Source: a virus
Strand: one strand, 5' to 3'
IMG/VR virus record: IMGVR_UViG_3300046513_000168
Span: 1-40,539 of that record
Length of the DNA: 40,539 nucleotides
Shown: positions 5,407 through 13,473 of the stretch, piece by piece
Layout: every line of letters starts with the position of its first letter
Position numbering within the stretch: the stretch's first letter is position 1
Notes under the pieces: model-generated
Told to the model about the DNA's origin: nothing
The model's input: the letters and a program-made list of their open reading frames with translations, nothing else
The model's database searches: none
Translations under genes and position numbers: made by a program

Positions 5407-8400
5407 TAGTCCGCGATTAGAATCCTGGTGTTGTCGAGCTCGATCCGCATCTTGTTGTTTGCCGATCGAGCCACGCCCGCGGTCAAATCACCCATGTTTG
5501 CGGTGACGGTCGATAGTGAAGACACACTTAGTTTCGCAGCGGTGACAGATCCAGCCGCGAGCTCCTCTGCAGTGACGCTTCCTGCATCAAGATGATTCGT
5601 TTTGATGGCGTTGTCCGAGATCTCCGTCGCGCCGAGAGCCAGTGGAGTGCCGAAGACTTCGGTGACTGTGAAGATCGAGCGGTTGCCAGACTTGTCGACG
5701 GCTCGAGCCCAGACCCAATACTTGACGCCAGCCAGCAGGCCGACGATCACACCACGGGTGCCTGAAGCATTGCCGCCGAACGTGGACGTCGTCACGTCGT
5801 TGACCGTATTGGTGAACAGCTCAATGTACGAGATATCGGAGTCGGACGGATTCACCCAGTTGGCGACCAGGATCTTGAAGCCAGGTGCGACCGACAGGCT
5901 TGTCGGAGGTTCCGGCGGAATCTCGTCACCCACGCCACCGCTCGGAAGCGGGATCTCGAGCATCATCTGGTTGCCGAAGTTGAGATCGGAATCGTCCTCG
6001 AACAAGTCGTAGAACGCCAGCTTGAAGTACCAGGTGTTGTCGGCCTCGAGCGGGATCGCGACGTTGTTGTTCGGTCCCTTGTAGACGAGGTTGCTGTCAT
6101 CTGGCGTGAAGCTGTCCGTCAATGAGGCATGGACCACGACGCCGCGGAAGTCGCGGATCGGCGGCACGTCATAATGGACGACGGCAGCTTCGTAGAGAAC
6201 CTCGACGCTCTGGGTGGCAGGAGCTGCCGGTGCATCGTTCTTGACGGCCAGTGTGACGAAGTCGGACCTGAACCCGAACTGGTCCTCGGTCGCGATGGCG
6301 ATCTTGAAGGCACGACGAGGCGTTCCACCGCCGTCGTTCATATTGACCGTGTACTCGTAGGTGTACCACGTGCGGTCGAGGATTTCCTCGCGGATCACGA
6401 GATCGCTCAGATCGCGGATCTGCATGATGTACTGCTTGAAATAGTCGTCCTTCGATGCACCCCATTGGAAGAGCGGCGAACGGCTTTCGAAGTCCGTCTC
6501 GGTCGGCTCGTCGATCATCCGGAGACCGGCGATCCCGTCTACCACGCGGGTGTCGCCAATCAGGCGGTGCTCGATAATGGCCGCTGCAGAAGCGTAGCCG
6601 TTCACGTCGACAGCCGTCACCTCGAAATAATATTCGCCGGCCGGAATGTCGTCCCACTCAAACTGGGGGACCGGGACTTCGCCAAGCAGCGCGATTGGGC
6701 CGTTGTCTCGCGAGCCAGAGATCTTGTATTTGGTGACGGTCTTCGTCGGGCTCGGGTTCCAGGCCAGGGTGAGTGTCGTGACCTTGCGGGCGCCAACGGA
6801 GCGGCTGGTCGCCCTCACCTTCAGATCCGTGATAGGTTCGGGCTTCTTCTTCTGATCTAGGACGTACTTATCCAGGTCATCGATCGAACCAATGTAGCCG
6901 TCGACGTAGAGCCACTTGGCTCGGTTCATCTGCATGGCCTGGATTTCGACGTTGTCCGGATCGCCGTCCACTTCCGTGATCGACATGACGCGGAACGCGA
7001 GCGGTGCCACATCACCATTCATCTGGGAGATGGTGAAGACGGCGTCGTCCGGAAGATCCGGCAAGTCCACAGTGGTCGTCAGAGCGGTCACAGCGCCCGT
7101 GACATTGGTCAGCTCGCGGCTGTCCATCACGAAGTCGCCAGTCGCCTCGCTGATCCGCTGGAAGCCCACCTGGTAGGAGTAGCCAGGTTCGAGGAAGAGT
7201 GGGTCGCGGAGATTGATCGTCCGCTTGCCGGTCACACTCTTCACACGTCCGCTGAGGCCAGCTTCCATGTCCTCATCCGCGACGGTGATAACATCATACG
7301 GCGTGAGATAGAGACCCATGCGGTTGGTCTTGAAGTTGACCATCATGGTCTCGGTCGTGCCGGTGATCAGATGATACCGAGCGCGGCGGATCGCTTCTTC
7401 TTCGTCGGTGCAGGCGATCGCTTCGAAGTTGAACGGGATGCGACCGTACTTATTAATATGGTCCTGGTCGTAGACACGACGGCGGTCGTCCTGCCAGCCC
7501 AGGTTCTCATTCGTGAACGTGACCGTCAGATCGTTGTGGCGGGTCGAGATCTCGGTGAACGAGTACGTGAAAAGTCCGTCGACAACGTTCTCAGGCGTGA
7601 AGGCCACGGCGGGATTGAGATCGCGGTCAATCTTGATGACGCCCTGACCATTGCCGTCGTCAAAGAAACGGCCGGCGAAGATGCCGCAAATGTAATTGAT
7701 GGTGTCGCGGCCACCCTTCGGGTCCGAGATCAAACCGTTGAAGGTGAAGCGGGGTTTCCCAGACGCCGTTCGCGTGTCGCACCAGACGCCAGCGTCATAG
7801 ACATCCCACTTGTCGATCACGATCGGGTAGTAGGCATTCATGCCATACCGGTCGTTCAGCACAACATCGTTGGCGACGAAGGCTGGGTTGTTCGTGTAGG
7901 CGAGCTTCCAGGTGCCGTCCCAGACCCCGGTGTAGACACGGGTCGTCGAGTTGTAGTTGGACGGAACACGAACGATGCGGCCGAGGTAAATGCCTGAGAA
8001 ATCCGGGATCGACGAGAACTGCTCGCTCGCTCGAGCGATCACCTGGGTGCAGGCGAGACCCGGGAACTTGTAGTTCTTCGCGGTCACCTCCTGGAACGAC
8101 TCCCAGGTGATGCTGAAGAAGTTCTCCGTCGTATCGATCGGAGAGGTCTTGGTGACGCGGAACATGTAGGGCTCGTTGGCCCGAGCGACCGGGATGCGGA
8201 GCTCTTTCGGGAACGGTTGAGTGGTCTTCGCGGTGATCGCGATTTCACCATTCGTCAGGACGACGTCACCGCCGGTCCCGTTCTCACCGAAGGTACCAGG
8301 ACGGAGCGAGGATCCCGCCTGGATCCAGCTCGAGCCGTTGAAGAAGTATGGACGCTGGGCGCCCGTGTGCAGCCAGTAGTCGCCTTGCTCAGGAGCGAAG

Positions 8401-9212
8401 CCGAGTTGCGGGCCGACGAATGCTCTGGTGGCCCGATCGCCTCCCCATGAGGAAGCCTCGGACCAGGTCCAGCGATTGCTCGCGAAGTAGAGACCGGCTG
8501 GGAAATACCAGTTATATCCGTCCCAGATCTTTGGCTTATAGTTGTTCGAGGTGTCGAACCAGATGCCAGCGTTGGCCGTCGTGATCGGCTGCGATGGTGC
8601 CCAGTAAGTCGGCCGATCACCTGGAGAGGCGTTGATCTTTGCCGGTGTTCCACCAGTCCCATAATAGATGTCGAAGCTGTCGCCAGAGATTTGCGGCGGG
8701 AGTGGATTGACGCTCGGCGTCCGGACGGGTTCCCAATACTGGCCACTGACGAGTTTGTGTTCGATGCGCCAGCGGCCGGTGTGATTAAAGGTGCCCTTGT
8801 CGTTCTGCGTCACCAGCTGGTTGATGACGAAGCGCAAATCAATGTAGTCGATGTCCGTATGGGTGCCCTGCCGGATGATAGCGACGTTGGGTGCCATCTC
8901 GGTGTTGACCGTGGTGGACGCGCCGAAGCCACCAAGACGGGAGTAGATCTCCTCCCCCTGCTCGCTTCCTTTGTAGTCGACGAGCTCGAAGTTTTCGAAG
9001 TTGTTGGAGCCGCTGTCGTCCTGGAGTTGGGTCTCACCGACCAGGTAGGATTTGGCGCCGTTCTCCAGACCTTTGATTGGGCCTTCGCTGATGCCCAAAA
9101 GTGCTTCGACCACATCGGTCGCGAAAAGGGAGTCGGCTGTCTGTTTAGGACTGGAACTAGATCCTCCCTTCGAACCGCTAAGTTTCCGAAGGGAGATATC
9201 TTGAATTGTCAT
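5406..9212 (-). CDS. Central tail fibre / host specificity protein J (gpJ-like)
   Basis: 1268 residues, close to lambda gpJ (1132). It forms the central fibre at the tail tip and carries host recognition. The N-terminal region (DSLFATDVVEALLGISEGPI, then L-V-G-E-T) is the typical gpJ start. An insertion at about residues 150-320 holds two tip-like modules (DTSNNYKPKIWDGYNW; LHTGAQRPYFFNGSSW). The hub region follows (RKVTTLTLAWNPS near 800 starts the first fibronectin-III-like domain), with further fibronectin-like domains to about 1190. The C-terminus ends in the usual coil (EELAAGSVTAAKLSVSSLST) and a short beta tail. Start ATG 9212 lies 41 bases after the metallophosphoesterase stop. Confidence 0.93.
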   Translation of the reverse strand: MTIQDISLRKLSGSKGGSSSSPKQTADSLFATDVVEALLGISEGPIKGLENGAKSYLVGETQLQDDSGSNNFENFELVDYKGSEQGEEIYSRLGGFGASTTVNTEMAPNVAIIRQGTHTDIDYIDLRFVINQLVTQNDKGTFNHTGRWRIEHKLVSGQYWEPVRTPSVNPLPPQISGDSFDIYYGTGGTPAKINASPGDRPTYWAPSQPITTANAGIWFDTSNNYKPKIWDGYNWYFPAGLYFASNRWTWSEASSWGGDRATRAFVGPQLGFAPEQGDYWLHTGAQRPYFFNGSSWIQAGSSLRPGTFGENGTGGDVVLTNGEIAITAKTTQPFPKELRIPVARANEPYMFRVTKTSPIDTTENFFSITWESFQEVTAKNYKFPGLACTQVIARASEQFSSIPDFSGIYLGRIVRVPSNYNSTTRVYTGVWDGTWKLAYTNNPAFVANDVVLNDRYGMNAYYPIVIDKWDVYDAGVWCDTRTASGKPRFTFNGLISDPKGGRDTINYICGIFAGRFFDDGNGQGVIKIDRDLNPAVAFTPENVVDGLFTYSFTEISTRHNDLTVTFTNENLGWQDDRRRVYDQDHINKYGRIPFNFEAIACTDEEEAIRRARYHLITGTTETMMVNFKTNRMGLYLTPYDVITVADEDMEAGLSGRVKSVTGKRTINLRDPLFLEPGYSYQVGFQRISEATGDFVMDSRELTNVTGAVTALTTTVDLPDLPDDAVFTISQMNGDVAPLAFRVMSITEVDGDPDNVEIQAMQMNRAKWLYVDGYIGSIDDLDKYVLDQKKKPEPITDLKVRATSRSVGARKVTTLTLAWNPSPTKTVTKYKISGSRDNGPIALLGEVPVPQFEWDDIPAGEYYFEVTAVDVNGYASAAAIIEHRLIGDTRVVDGIAGLRMIDEPTETDFESRSPLFQWGASKDDYFKQYIMQIRDLSDLVIREEILDRTWYTYEYTVNMNDGGGTPRRAFKIAIATEDQFGFRSDFVTLAVKNDAPAAPATQSVEVLYEAAVVHYDVPPIRDFRGVVVHASLTDSFTPDDSNLVYKGPNNNVAIPLEADNTWYFKLAFYDLFEDDSDLNFGNQMMLEIPLPSGGVGDEIPPEPPTSLSVAPGFKILVANWVNPSDSDISYIELFTNTVNDVTTSTFGGNASGTRGVIVGLLAGVKYWVWARAVDKSGNRSIFTVTEVFGTPLALGATEISDNAIKTNHLDAGSVTAEELAAGSVTAAKLSVSSLSTVTANMGDLTAGVARSANNKMRIELDNTRILIAD

Positions 9213-9253
9213 AGACTTATCCGGCGTTTCTTATGTACCGGTTTAAGTGGGGA

Positions 9254-10291
9254 TTAATGAGCTGTTTTTCCAGAGCGCCAGCGGTTCTGCATCCACTTCA
9301 GACGCTCGGCTGCTTCACCAGGATCAAACTCGAAACGGATGAAGTTCATCTCGCTCGTCGCGTAGGGATCGATGAGTGCCACAGGGCAATTGTAGAGATC
9401 CTTGGCGTCGAGGTTCAGCTCCTCGGCGTAGCGGTCAATCTTCTTGTACGAGGCGACCTGGAGAGCGTGCCAGATCTGCGAGGATGATGGACGCATGCCA
9501 TGGGCATAACCCGAGGTGTGGATGTGGCCGGCGACGTAGATGTCGTGGTGATCGCCGTCGAGCTGAGCTGCCTTCGCAGCACCATAGGACTCCGACCACA
9601 TGGACTTACCGCGGAACCCGTGGACCGAATAGATCTTCACGTCACGTCCGTTGGGCAGCTGCAGCTGCAGACGAACCTTGTTCGACTTGTGGACCAGAGC
9701 GTTGTTCGCGAGGATGTGCTTCAGGATGTCGCCACCCTGCCCCCACAGATCGTGGTTGCCGTCCGTGTAATAGAGCCAGTCGATCTTCTGGAGAACGTAC
9801 TCGACCAGTGCCAGGGCTTCGTCCGCCGAGGTGCTCTGTTCCGAGTAGAGACGAGCCAGACGGCCAGCCCAGTTGTTGAAGACGTCACCGACGTTGGCCG
9901 CATATAGACCTTCATTCCGGCCGTCGAAGAGATTGACGTGCTCGAGCACCTGGGCCAGGTCTGTGCCATCGTCGTCCAGGTGCATGTCACCGAAGAAGCC
10001 AATGCCGATTGGGCCGTCGCGCTTGACGCGAACCGGGATGATTTTCTCCCGCTCGAATTTCTCCCGCTTCTGAGCGAACTGGTTGATGCGGCGCTCGACC
10101 AGGGCTTCGATGTCGATCGAGGGTTTTGGCTCGTCGACAAGCTCGAAGTCGCTGTCGTCCCAGCGTTTCTTCATCCCACGGATGCCAGACTCGGAGATGT
10201 CGTAGCCCTGCTCCCGCAGATAGCGAGCGGCGGGTCTGAAGCCCCCCGTCATGCCAACTGCCTGCTTGATGAGGTCTTCAGATGGACGCAT
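9254..10291 (-). CDS. Calcineurin-like metallophosphoesterase with N-terminal helix-turn-helix
   Basis: 345 residues. Residues 1-45 look like a helix-turn-helix of the transposase or terminase-small-subunit type (DLIKQAVGMTGGFRPAARYL). Residues 95-330 are a two-metal phosphoesterase with all signatures: GDMH (Asp102, His104), GD (Asp136), GNHD (Asn179, His180), His224, and GHIH (His256, His258). It could cut phosphodiester or phosphomonoester bonds; the substrate is not predictable. It lies between gpI and gpJ in the tail operon, an insertion relative to lambda. I recall similar enzymes in other proteobacterial phages, often near structural or packaging genes. All metal ligands are present, so it is probably active. 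Confidence 0.9.
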   Translation of the reverse strand: MRPSEDLIKQAVGMTGGFRPAARYLREQGYDISESGIRGMKKRWDDSDFELVDEPKPSIDIEALVERRINQFAQKREKFEREKIIPVRVKRDGPIGIGFFGDMHLDDDGTDLAQVLEHVNLFDGRNEGLYAANVGDVFNNWAGRLARLYSEQSTSADEALALVEYVLQKIDWLYYTDGNHDLWGQGGDILKHILANNALVHKSNKVRLQLQLPNGRDVKIYSVHGFRGKSMWSESYGAAKAAQLDGDHHDIYVAGHIHTSGYAHGMRPSSSQIWHALQVASYKKIDRYAEELNLDAKDLYNCPVALIDPYATSEMNFIRFEFDPGEAAERLKWMQNRWRSGKTAH

Positions 10292-10299
10292 TAGAGATC

Positions 10300-10869
10300 C
10301 TATGGTTTGTACTCGATCGCGTTGATATCGAACGACAGGAAGTGTCCGTAGACGCGGCGCCTGCCGTAGAGGATTGGGATGCGGGTACCGATCGCCACCG
10401 TGTTCTTCGGCGTGCCGAGATAGCCGCTCTTTCGCGTGCTATCCCCTTGCGTGTCGGTCTCAGGCTTCGGGGCCAGGAGTGCTGTCAGGCCTCCGAGTAG
10501 GGCCAAGGCACCAACCTTGATCAGAAGCGAGCCGACGAGCGAGCCAGCGCCCAGCATAAGGCCGACGCCGACAAGTACAACGCCGAGGAGGATCTGAAGC
10601 AGACCACCCTTCTTGCCACCGCTCAGCTGCGGGACGATATGGATGAATTCGACGTCGGGCTCGATCGGCGTGTGGAGGGACTCCTCCGTATCAAAGCCGA
10701 CAATCTTGATGCGATGGCGACCACGAACGGGGTCAGGCTGGAAGCCTTTGACCTGGCGTGTGACACCTTCGATGATGTCCGCGACGGTGTGACCCACCAT
10801 CTCAATCGGGCCATCATGAAAGGCAGCGAAATAGCCGTGGAGAATGACCTTAATCCGCAACGAGAACAT
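10300..10869 (-). CDS. Tail assembly protein I (gpI-like)
   Basis: 189 residues, near lambda gpI in size (223). The N-terminal half is a ubiquitin-like domain with the typical phrase L-H-G-x-F (VILHGYFAAFHDGPIEM) and EFIHIVPQLSGGKKGG closing it. Then comes a glycine-rich hydrophobic stretch (about residues 89-133, LLQILLGVVLVGVGLMLGAG), and a C-terminal tail RIPILYGRRRVYGHFLS that is strongly conserved in this family. Needed for building the tail tip around gpJ, though its place in the virion is not established. It overlaps the JAMM gene by 20 bases. Confidence 0.88.
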   Translation of the reverse strand: MFSLRIKVILHGYFAAFHDGPIEMVGHTVADIIEGVTRQVKGFQPDPVRGRHRIKIVGFDTEESLHTPIEPDVEFIHIVPQLSGGKKGGLLQILLGVVLVGVGLMLGAGSLVGSLLIKVGALALLGGLTALLAPKPETDTQGDSTRKSGYLGTPKNTVAIGTRIPILYGRRRVYGHFLSFDINAIEYKP

Positions 10870-11170
10870 CTCCGTCCGCGACCACGTACTTCGTCACACC
10901 ATCATTGCCGATGATGTAGTGCTCGAGCTCGGGCCAGTTGATGAACGAATGGAAGTCGCCGGCAGATAGGTTCGAGTCCTCGCCAGGGTGGGTGTGCCAG
11001 CTGGCGGCTGCGACCGGCGTGTAAAGGACGAGATCCTCACCCCGGAAATCGAAGCCCTCAGTTGGCTGCTCGCAGATGTTCTCGCACTCGACGATCTCGC
11101 CTGTCTTCAGGATGAAACCACAGCGTTCCTTGTCGCCCTCATACAAGTGGAGAAGTTCGGAGGAAGTCAT
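10850..11170 (-). CDS. JAMM/MPN-family metallopeptidase (corresponds to gpK N-terminal domain)
   Basis: 106 residues from ATG 11170, preceded by AAGGAAAC; the longer reading starts inside the NlpC/P60 gene. The zinc-binding JAMM signature H-x-H-x7-S-x2-D is exact: His59, His61, Ser69, Asp72 (HTHPGEDSNLSAGD), with Glu15 in the ERCGFI phrase as the likely catalytic acid. In lambda this domain is the N-terminal half of gpK; here it is a separate protein, encoded after rather than before the NlpC/P60 part. It acts in tail-tip assembly or processing; the natural substrate is not known. Confidence 0.87.
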   Translation of the reverse strand: MTSSELLHLYEGDKERCGFILKTGEIVECENICEQPTEGFDFRGEDLVLYTPVAAASWHTHPGEDSNLSAGDFHSFINWPELEHYIIGNDGVTKYVVADGDVLVAD

Positions 11171-11627
11171 CGAGTTTCCTTTTGACGCTCGGGCTAACAA
11201 TATCGAGGAGGTTCACAGAGCTCTCGGTCTGCTCGAGTTTGACGTCCTTGTGACGGAGGACGGCGAGAGTGGTGTTGCGAAGCAGAGCCCGATACGACTC
11301 CACGGTCGACAGCCGGCCCCAGAGATGATGAAGCACCTGGCCGTTCTCGACGAACACACCCACGTGGTTGGCTACGGGAGAGTCGATGCCACAGAGGATC
11401 ACGTCACCTGGTTGGTATTCGGATGGGTGGCAGTCGAGCAAATAGAAGCCGCACTTGCGATAGCGGTTCATGTAGAGGTCGAGATCGTTGTTCCAGAAAT
11501 CCTTCGGGCCAGCGTAGTTGGGTAGCTGAATGCCGAAGTTGTCAGCGTAGAAGCCGCGGATCAGGTGGTAGCAGTTCTGGTTCTTGTAGCTGAACGGTCG
11601 GTGCAGCAGGTGCTCATATTTCAACAT
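11139..11627 (-). CDS. NlpC/P60-family peptidase (corresponds to gpK C-terminal domain)
   Basis: 162 residues. Cysteine peptidase fold with the nucleophile in NQNCYHLIRGFYADNFGI (Cys19) and the general base in ANHVGVF (His88); His100 or the following residues supply the third polar group. Members cut D-Glu to diamino-acid bonds in peptidoglycan and in tail tips probably aid DNA entry. The start ATG 11627 shares a base with the gpL stop (TAATG). About 35 extra C-terminal residues follow the catalytic domain and overlap the start of the JAMM gene by 32 bases. Confidence 0.88.
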   Translation of the reverse strand: MLKYEHLLHRPFSYKNQNCYHLIRGFYADNFGIQLPNYAGPKDFWNNDLDLYMNRYRKCGFYLLDCHPSEYQPGDVILCGIDSPVANHVGVFVENGQVLHHLWGRLSTVESYRALLRNTTLAVLRHKDVKLEQTESSVNLLDIVSPSVKRKLDDFLRTSPLV

Positions 11628-12118
11628 TAGAGCGACACCATCGGGAACTCAGGCGGGATGAACATGCGGCACGGAATCTGGAAGTTCGCGCCTTCGGTCA
11701 TGTTGCGGAGCTCGAGCGAGATGCTCTGTCCGGAGATGAGCTCGCGGATGCGGCCGACGTACCACATGCGTTGCTCGAATTTGTTCACATCCTTCTCGAC
11801 ATGATCGCGGAGGACGCGACGACGGATCACGGTGGCCTGGTCGAGCTGGCCCTTGATCGCGGCCGAGTTAAAGATCCCGAACGGGTTCATGACCTGGAGA
11901 ATTGGCCGGCTTTCCTCGCCGTCCGCCGATCGAGTGTCGCCGGTCATGCGTGTGGCCATGCCTTCGTAAAGCTGTCCCTGCCACGTGGTGGTGTTGTCGG
12001 TCTTGAAGCGGAAGATGACCGGTTGGTTCTTCAGGATGATCGTGTAGAGATCGACCAGCGCGTCGGCTGTGAGTTTCTGTGCTTCTTGTTTGTGCTCAAG
12101 AGGCGCAGTCGACGTCAT
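11627..12118 (-). CDS. Minor tail protein L (gpL-like), short form
   Basis: 163 residues. Pattern typical of the gpL N-terminal domain: a strand-rich start (IFRFKTDNTTTWQGQLYE), RPILQVMNPFGIF, then VIRRRVL and FEQRMWYVGRIRE, ending with a beta-strand IPCRMFIPPEFP. Lambda gpL has 232 residues and a C-terminal cysteine cluster that binds an Fe-S centre; this protein stops before that domain and has only one cysteine. It forms part of the tail-tip complex between gpM and gpK. ATG 12118 overlaps the gpM stop (ATGA). Confidence 0.8.
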   Translation of the reverse strand: MTSTAPLEHKQEAQKLTADALVDLYTIILKNQPVIFRFKTDNTTTWQGQLYEGMATRMTGDTRSADGEESRPILQVMNPFGIFNSAAIKGQLDQATVIRRRVLRDHVEKDVNKFEQRMWYVGRIRELISGQSISLELRNMTEGANFQIPCRMFIPPEFPMVSL

Positions 12119-12495
12119 GGCTGGGTCGTGACCTCCATCTCGAAGGATTCGACAGTACCTTGACCGTCCTCAGCGACACGGTATTTCAGCGGCTTGCTGA
12201 AGCGAACGGTCAAAAGCCCCTTCCCCGGCAAAGGCAGAATGAACTTCTCGAACAGCTTGTGCTTCAGGTAGAACTCTTCCAGACGAGCGATGTTGATCTT
12301 GGGCATGATACCCGTGAGGACACGGCCAGTCTCGTCCGTGTAAAACTTCATCGTCTTGTAGTGGAGCGTGTACTTTACCTGATCAGGTCCGCGAGGTCTG
12401 GCTGCAAATTCATAGCCTCGCCCGAGCTGCACCTTTGGAGAGGACTCTGGGTATTCCGTTGTCCAGGTGAAGTACGGGAAATCATACGTTTCCAT
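12115..12495 (-). CDS. Minor tail protein M (gpM-like)
   Basis: 126 residues from ATG 12495 (METYDFPYFTW). Contains the V-x-L-G-x-G-Y-E-F-x-x-R-P-R-G phrase (KVQLGRGYEFAARPRG), which corresponds to the conserved FGDGY-x-QR region of gpM, and ends in beta strands (TVRFSKPLKYRV, TVESFEMEVTTQ). Forms a ring at the distal end of the tail tube, next to gpL. The ribosome site is weak, and the gene overlaps the 3' end of the regulator gene upstream by 121 bases, so the start could lie slightly elsewhere. In lambda the tape measure gene precedes gpM directly; here two extra genes intervene. Confidence 0.8.
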   Translation of the reverse strand: METYDFPYFTWTTEYPESSPKVQLGRGYEFAARPRGPDQVKYTLHYKTMKFYTDETGRVLTGIMPKINIARLEEFYLKHKLFEKFILPLPGKGLLTVRFSKPLKYRVAEDGQGTVESFEMEVTTQP

Positions 12496-13163
12496 GCGGG
12501 TTGATATGGGTTTGATTCCCTTGCAATACAAGGGTTTGCGGTCGCTGCGCTCTTAGTAGATAAACCTTGAGTATTCGTGGTGCTTTCTTTTTTCCACCCT
12601 ATCCTCCGCGACAACCAGCCGAGCCACTTCGGGCACAGAAGCCTGATCAGGTTGAAGTCGTTCTTCTCGCCCTTCCGCTTCTGAATCTTTCGCTCGATCA
12701 GCCGCATATCGTGGGCTTTCCGGATCGTCTTCTGAACCATGGATCTCGAGACAGCCGCACGGGCAGCGATGGCGTCGACGGCGCAACGAATGACAGAGCA
12801 CTCACCAGCCAGCTTCGCCAATGTTGTGAGGACCGCCTGCTCAGACATGGTGAACTGGGTAGCGATCTCCGGAGGAAGAAATCCCGCTGCAACCAGTCCA
12901 CGACGGCGGGCAATCGACGCCTCCCTCTTCCGGGGCTGTGGCTTCTTCCGCTCGATCTCGGTGAACACCGTGATGATCCGTTGGTGGATCAGAGTCTGGC
13001 GTAGTTTCAGGGCCGCGTCGAGCTGGTGAGCTCGCCGGTCGCTGAGCTCGCCTTTGTGGTGCTGATCCCAAAGGATCCTCGAGAGATTGGTGCAGACCTG
13101 AAGTTTTGTGGCTTTGGAAATAGCACGTTTGAGTTGCAGAGCAACCAATAGGTTTCCCGTCAA
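12375..13163 (-). CDS. Winged helix-turn-helix-type DNA-binding protein (moron regulator?)
   Basis: 262 residues from TTG 13163; no ATG is available in the first 100 codons, and GAGG lies 7 bases upstream. Residues about 100-170 contain a helix-turn-helix (AVDAIAARAAVSRSMVQKTI) followed by a basic, wing-like stretch (LIERKIQKRKGEKNDFNLIR) and CPKWLGWLSRR, an organisation I recall from rhizobial phage and plasmid proteins of unknown role. The last 40 residues overlap the gpM gene and are low in pattern, so they may be unimportant. Role could be transcription control or replication initiation. It diverges from a secreted-protein gene and interrupts the tape measure-gpM junction. Confidence 0.65.
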   Translation of the reverse strand: MTGNLLVALQLKRAISKATKLQVCTNLSRILWDQHHKGELSDRRAHQLDAALKLRQTLIHQRIITVFTEIERKKPQPRKREASIARRRGLVAAGFLPPEIATQFTMSEQAVLTTLAKLAGECSVIRCAVDAIAARAAVSRSMVQKTIRKAHDMRLIERKIQKRKGEKNDFNLIRLLCPKWLGWLSRRIGWKKESTTNTQGLSTKSAATANPCIARESNPYQPAWKRMISRTSPGQRNTQSPLQRCSSGEAMNLQPDLADLIR

Positions 13164-13180
13164 AGCTGTACCTCACTTAG

Positions 13181-13209
13181 GTATAAGATATCGTTCGAGA
13201 AATCGGCAA
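13181..13209 (-). promoter_or_regulatory. Candidate promoter of the helix-turn-helix gene
   Basis: Minus-strand TTGCCG (13209-13204), 17-base spacer, TTATAC (13186-13181), followed within 20 bases by GAGG and the TTG start. An 8-bp word TTTCCCGT occurs both at 13211-13218, just upstream of this -35, and at 13153-13160 inside the gene start, which might mark autoregulation. Weak -10; prediction by eye only. Confidence 0.35.
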
Positions 13210-13289
13210 ATTTCCCGTTGACACCTGATTCGTTTTATGAGAGCTTTGACCTTGTGAAGGGGCTTCAAGAGCTCTCTGAAGGTTTGAAC

Positions 13290-13318
13290 AAGCACTGGGC
13301 GGCAACCCGGTGCTTTTT
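13290..13318 (+). terminator. Rho-independent terminator with no gene before it
   Basis: AAGCACTGGG, loop CGGCAA, CCCGGTGCTT and a T run. Stem of 10 pairs with one G-U wobble. Works on the plus strand only: the minus-strand side lacks a T-tract. No credible plus-strand gene lies between the divergent regulator start (13163) and this hairpin, so it must end a small RNA or a leader transcript. The strongest -35-like word in front is TTGACA at 13218-13223, but no good -10 follows it. Confidence 0.75.
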
Positions 13319-13453
13319 CGTTTGTGGGTAAATTACGTCAAGACTCACGTCCCCCGTTGCAAATCAGTGATATTGTGGCCTAGTGGTTGAGTCGTGCCAA
13401 CCCCTGAGCAGAAAACGCGCAGGGGTCCACAGATTAGAATTGTCGATAGATCG

Positions 13454-13468
13454 TTAAGGTGCTGTTAA
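13454..13468 (+). promoter_or_regulatory. CtrA-like binding site upstream of the secreted-protein gene
   Basis: TTAA, seven bases (GGTGCTG), TTAA, ending 5 bases before the ATG at 13474. TTAA-N7-TTAA is the full recognition site of the alphaproteobacterial cell-cycle regulator CtrA. Placement on the translation start suggests repression rather than activation if it is used. The same bases supply the AAGGG ribosome site. Confidence 0.4.
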
Positions 13469-13473
13469 GGGTT

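Noticed and set aside
13218-13246. Promoter TTGACA with 17-base spacer ending in GAGCTT for the putative small RNA
   Set aside because: The -35 word is perfect but the -10 position is poor, so it is not listed as a promoter.
13374-13440. tRNA-like stretch (TGGCCTAGTGG, resembling a D-arm) before the secreted-protein gene
   Set aside because: No matching acceptor stem, no T-arm GGTTCGA, and the D-stem does not pair. The 6-bp CCCCTG/CAGGGG hairpin nearby is not an anticodon arm.
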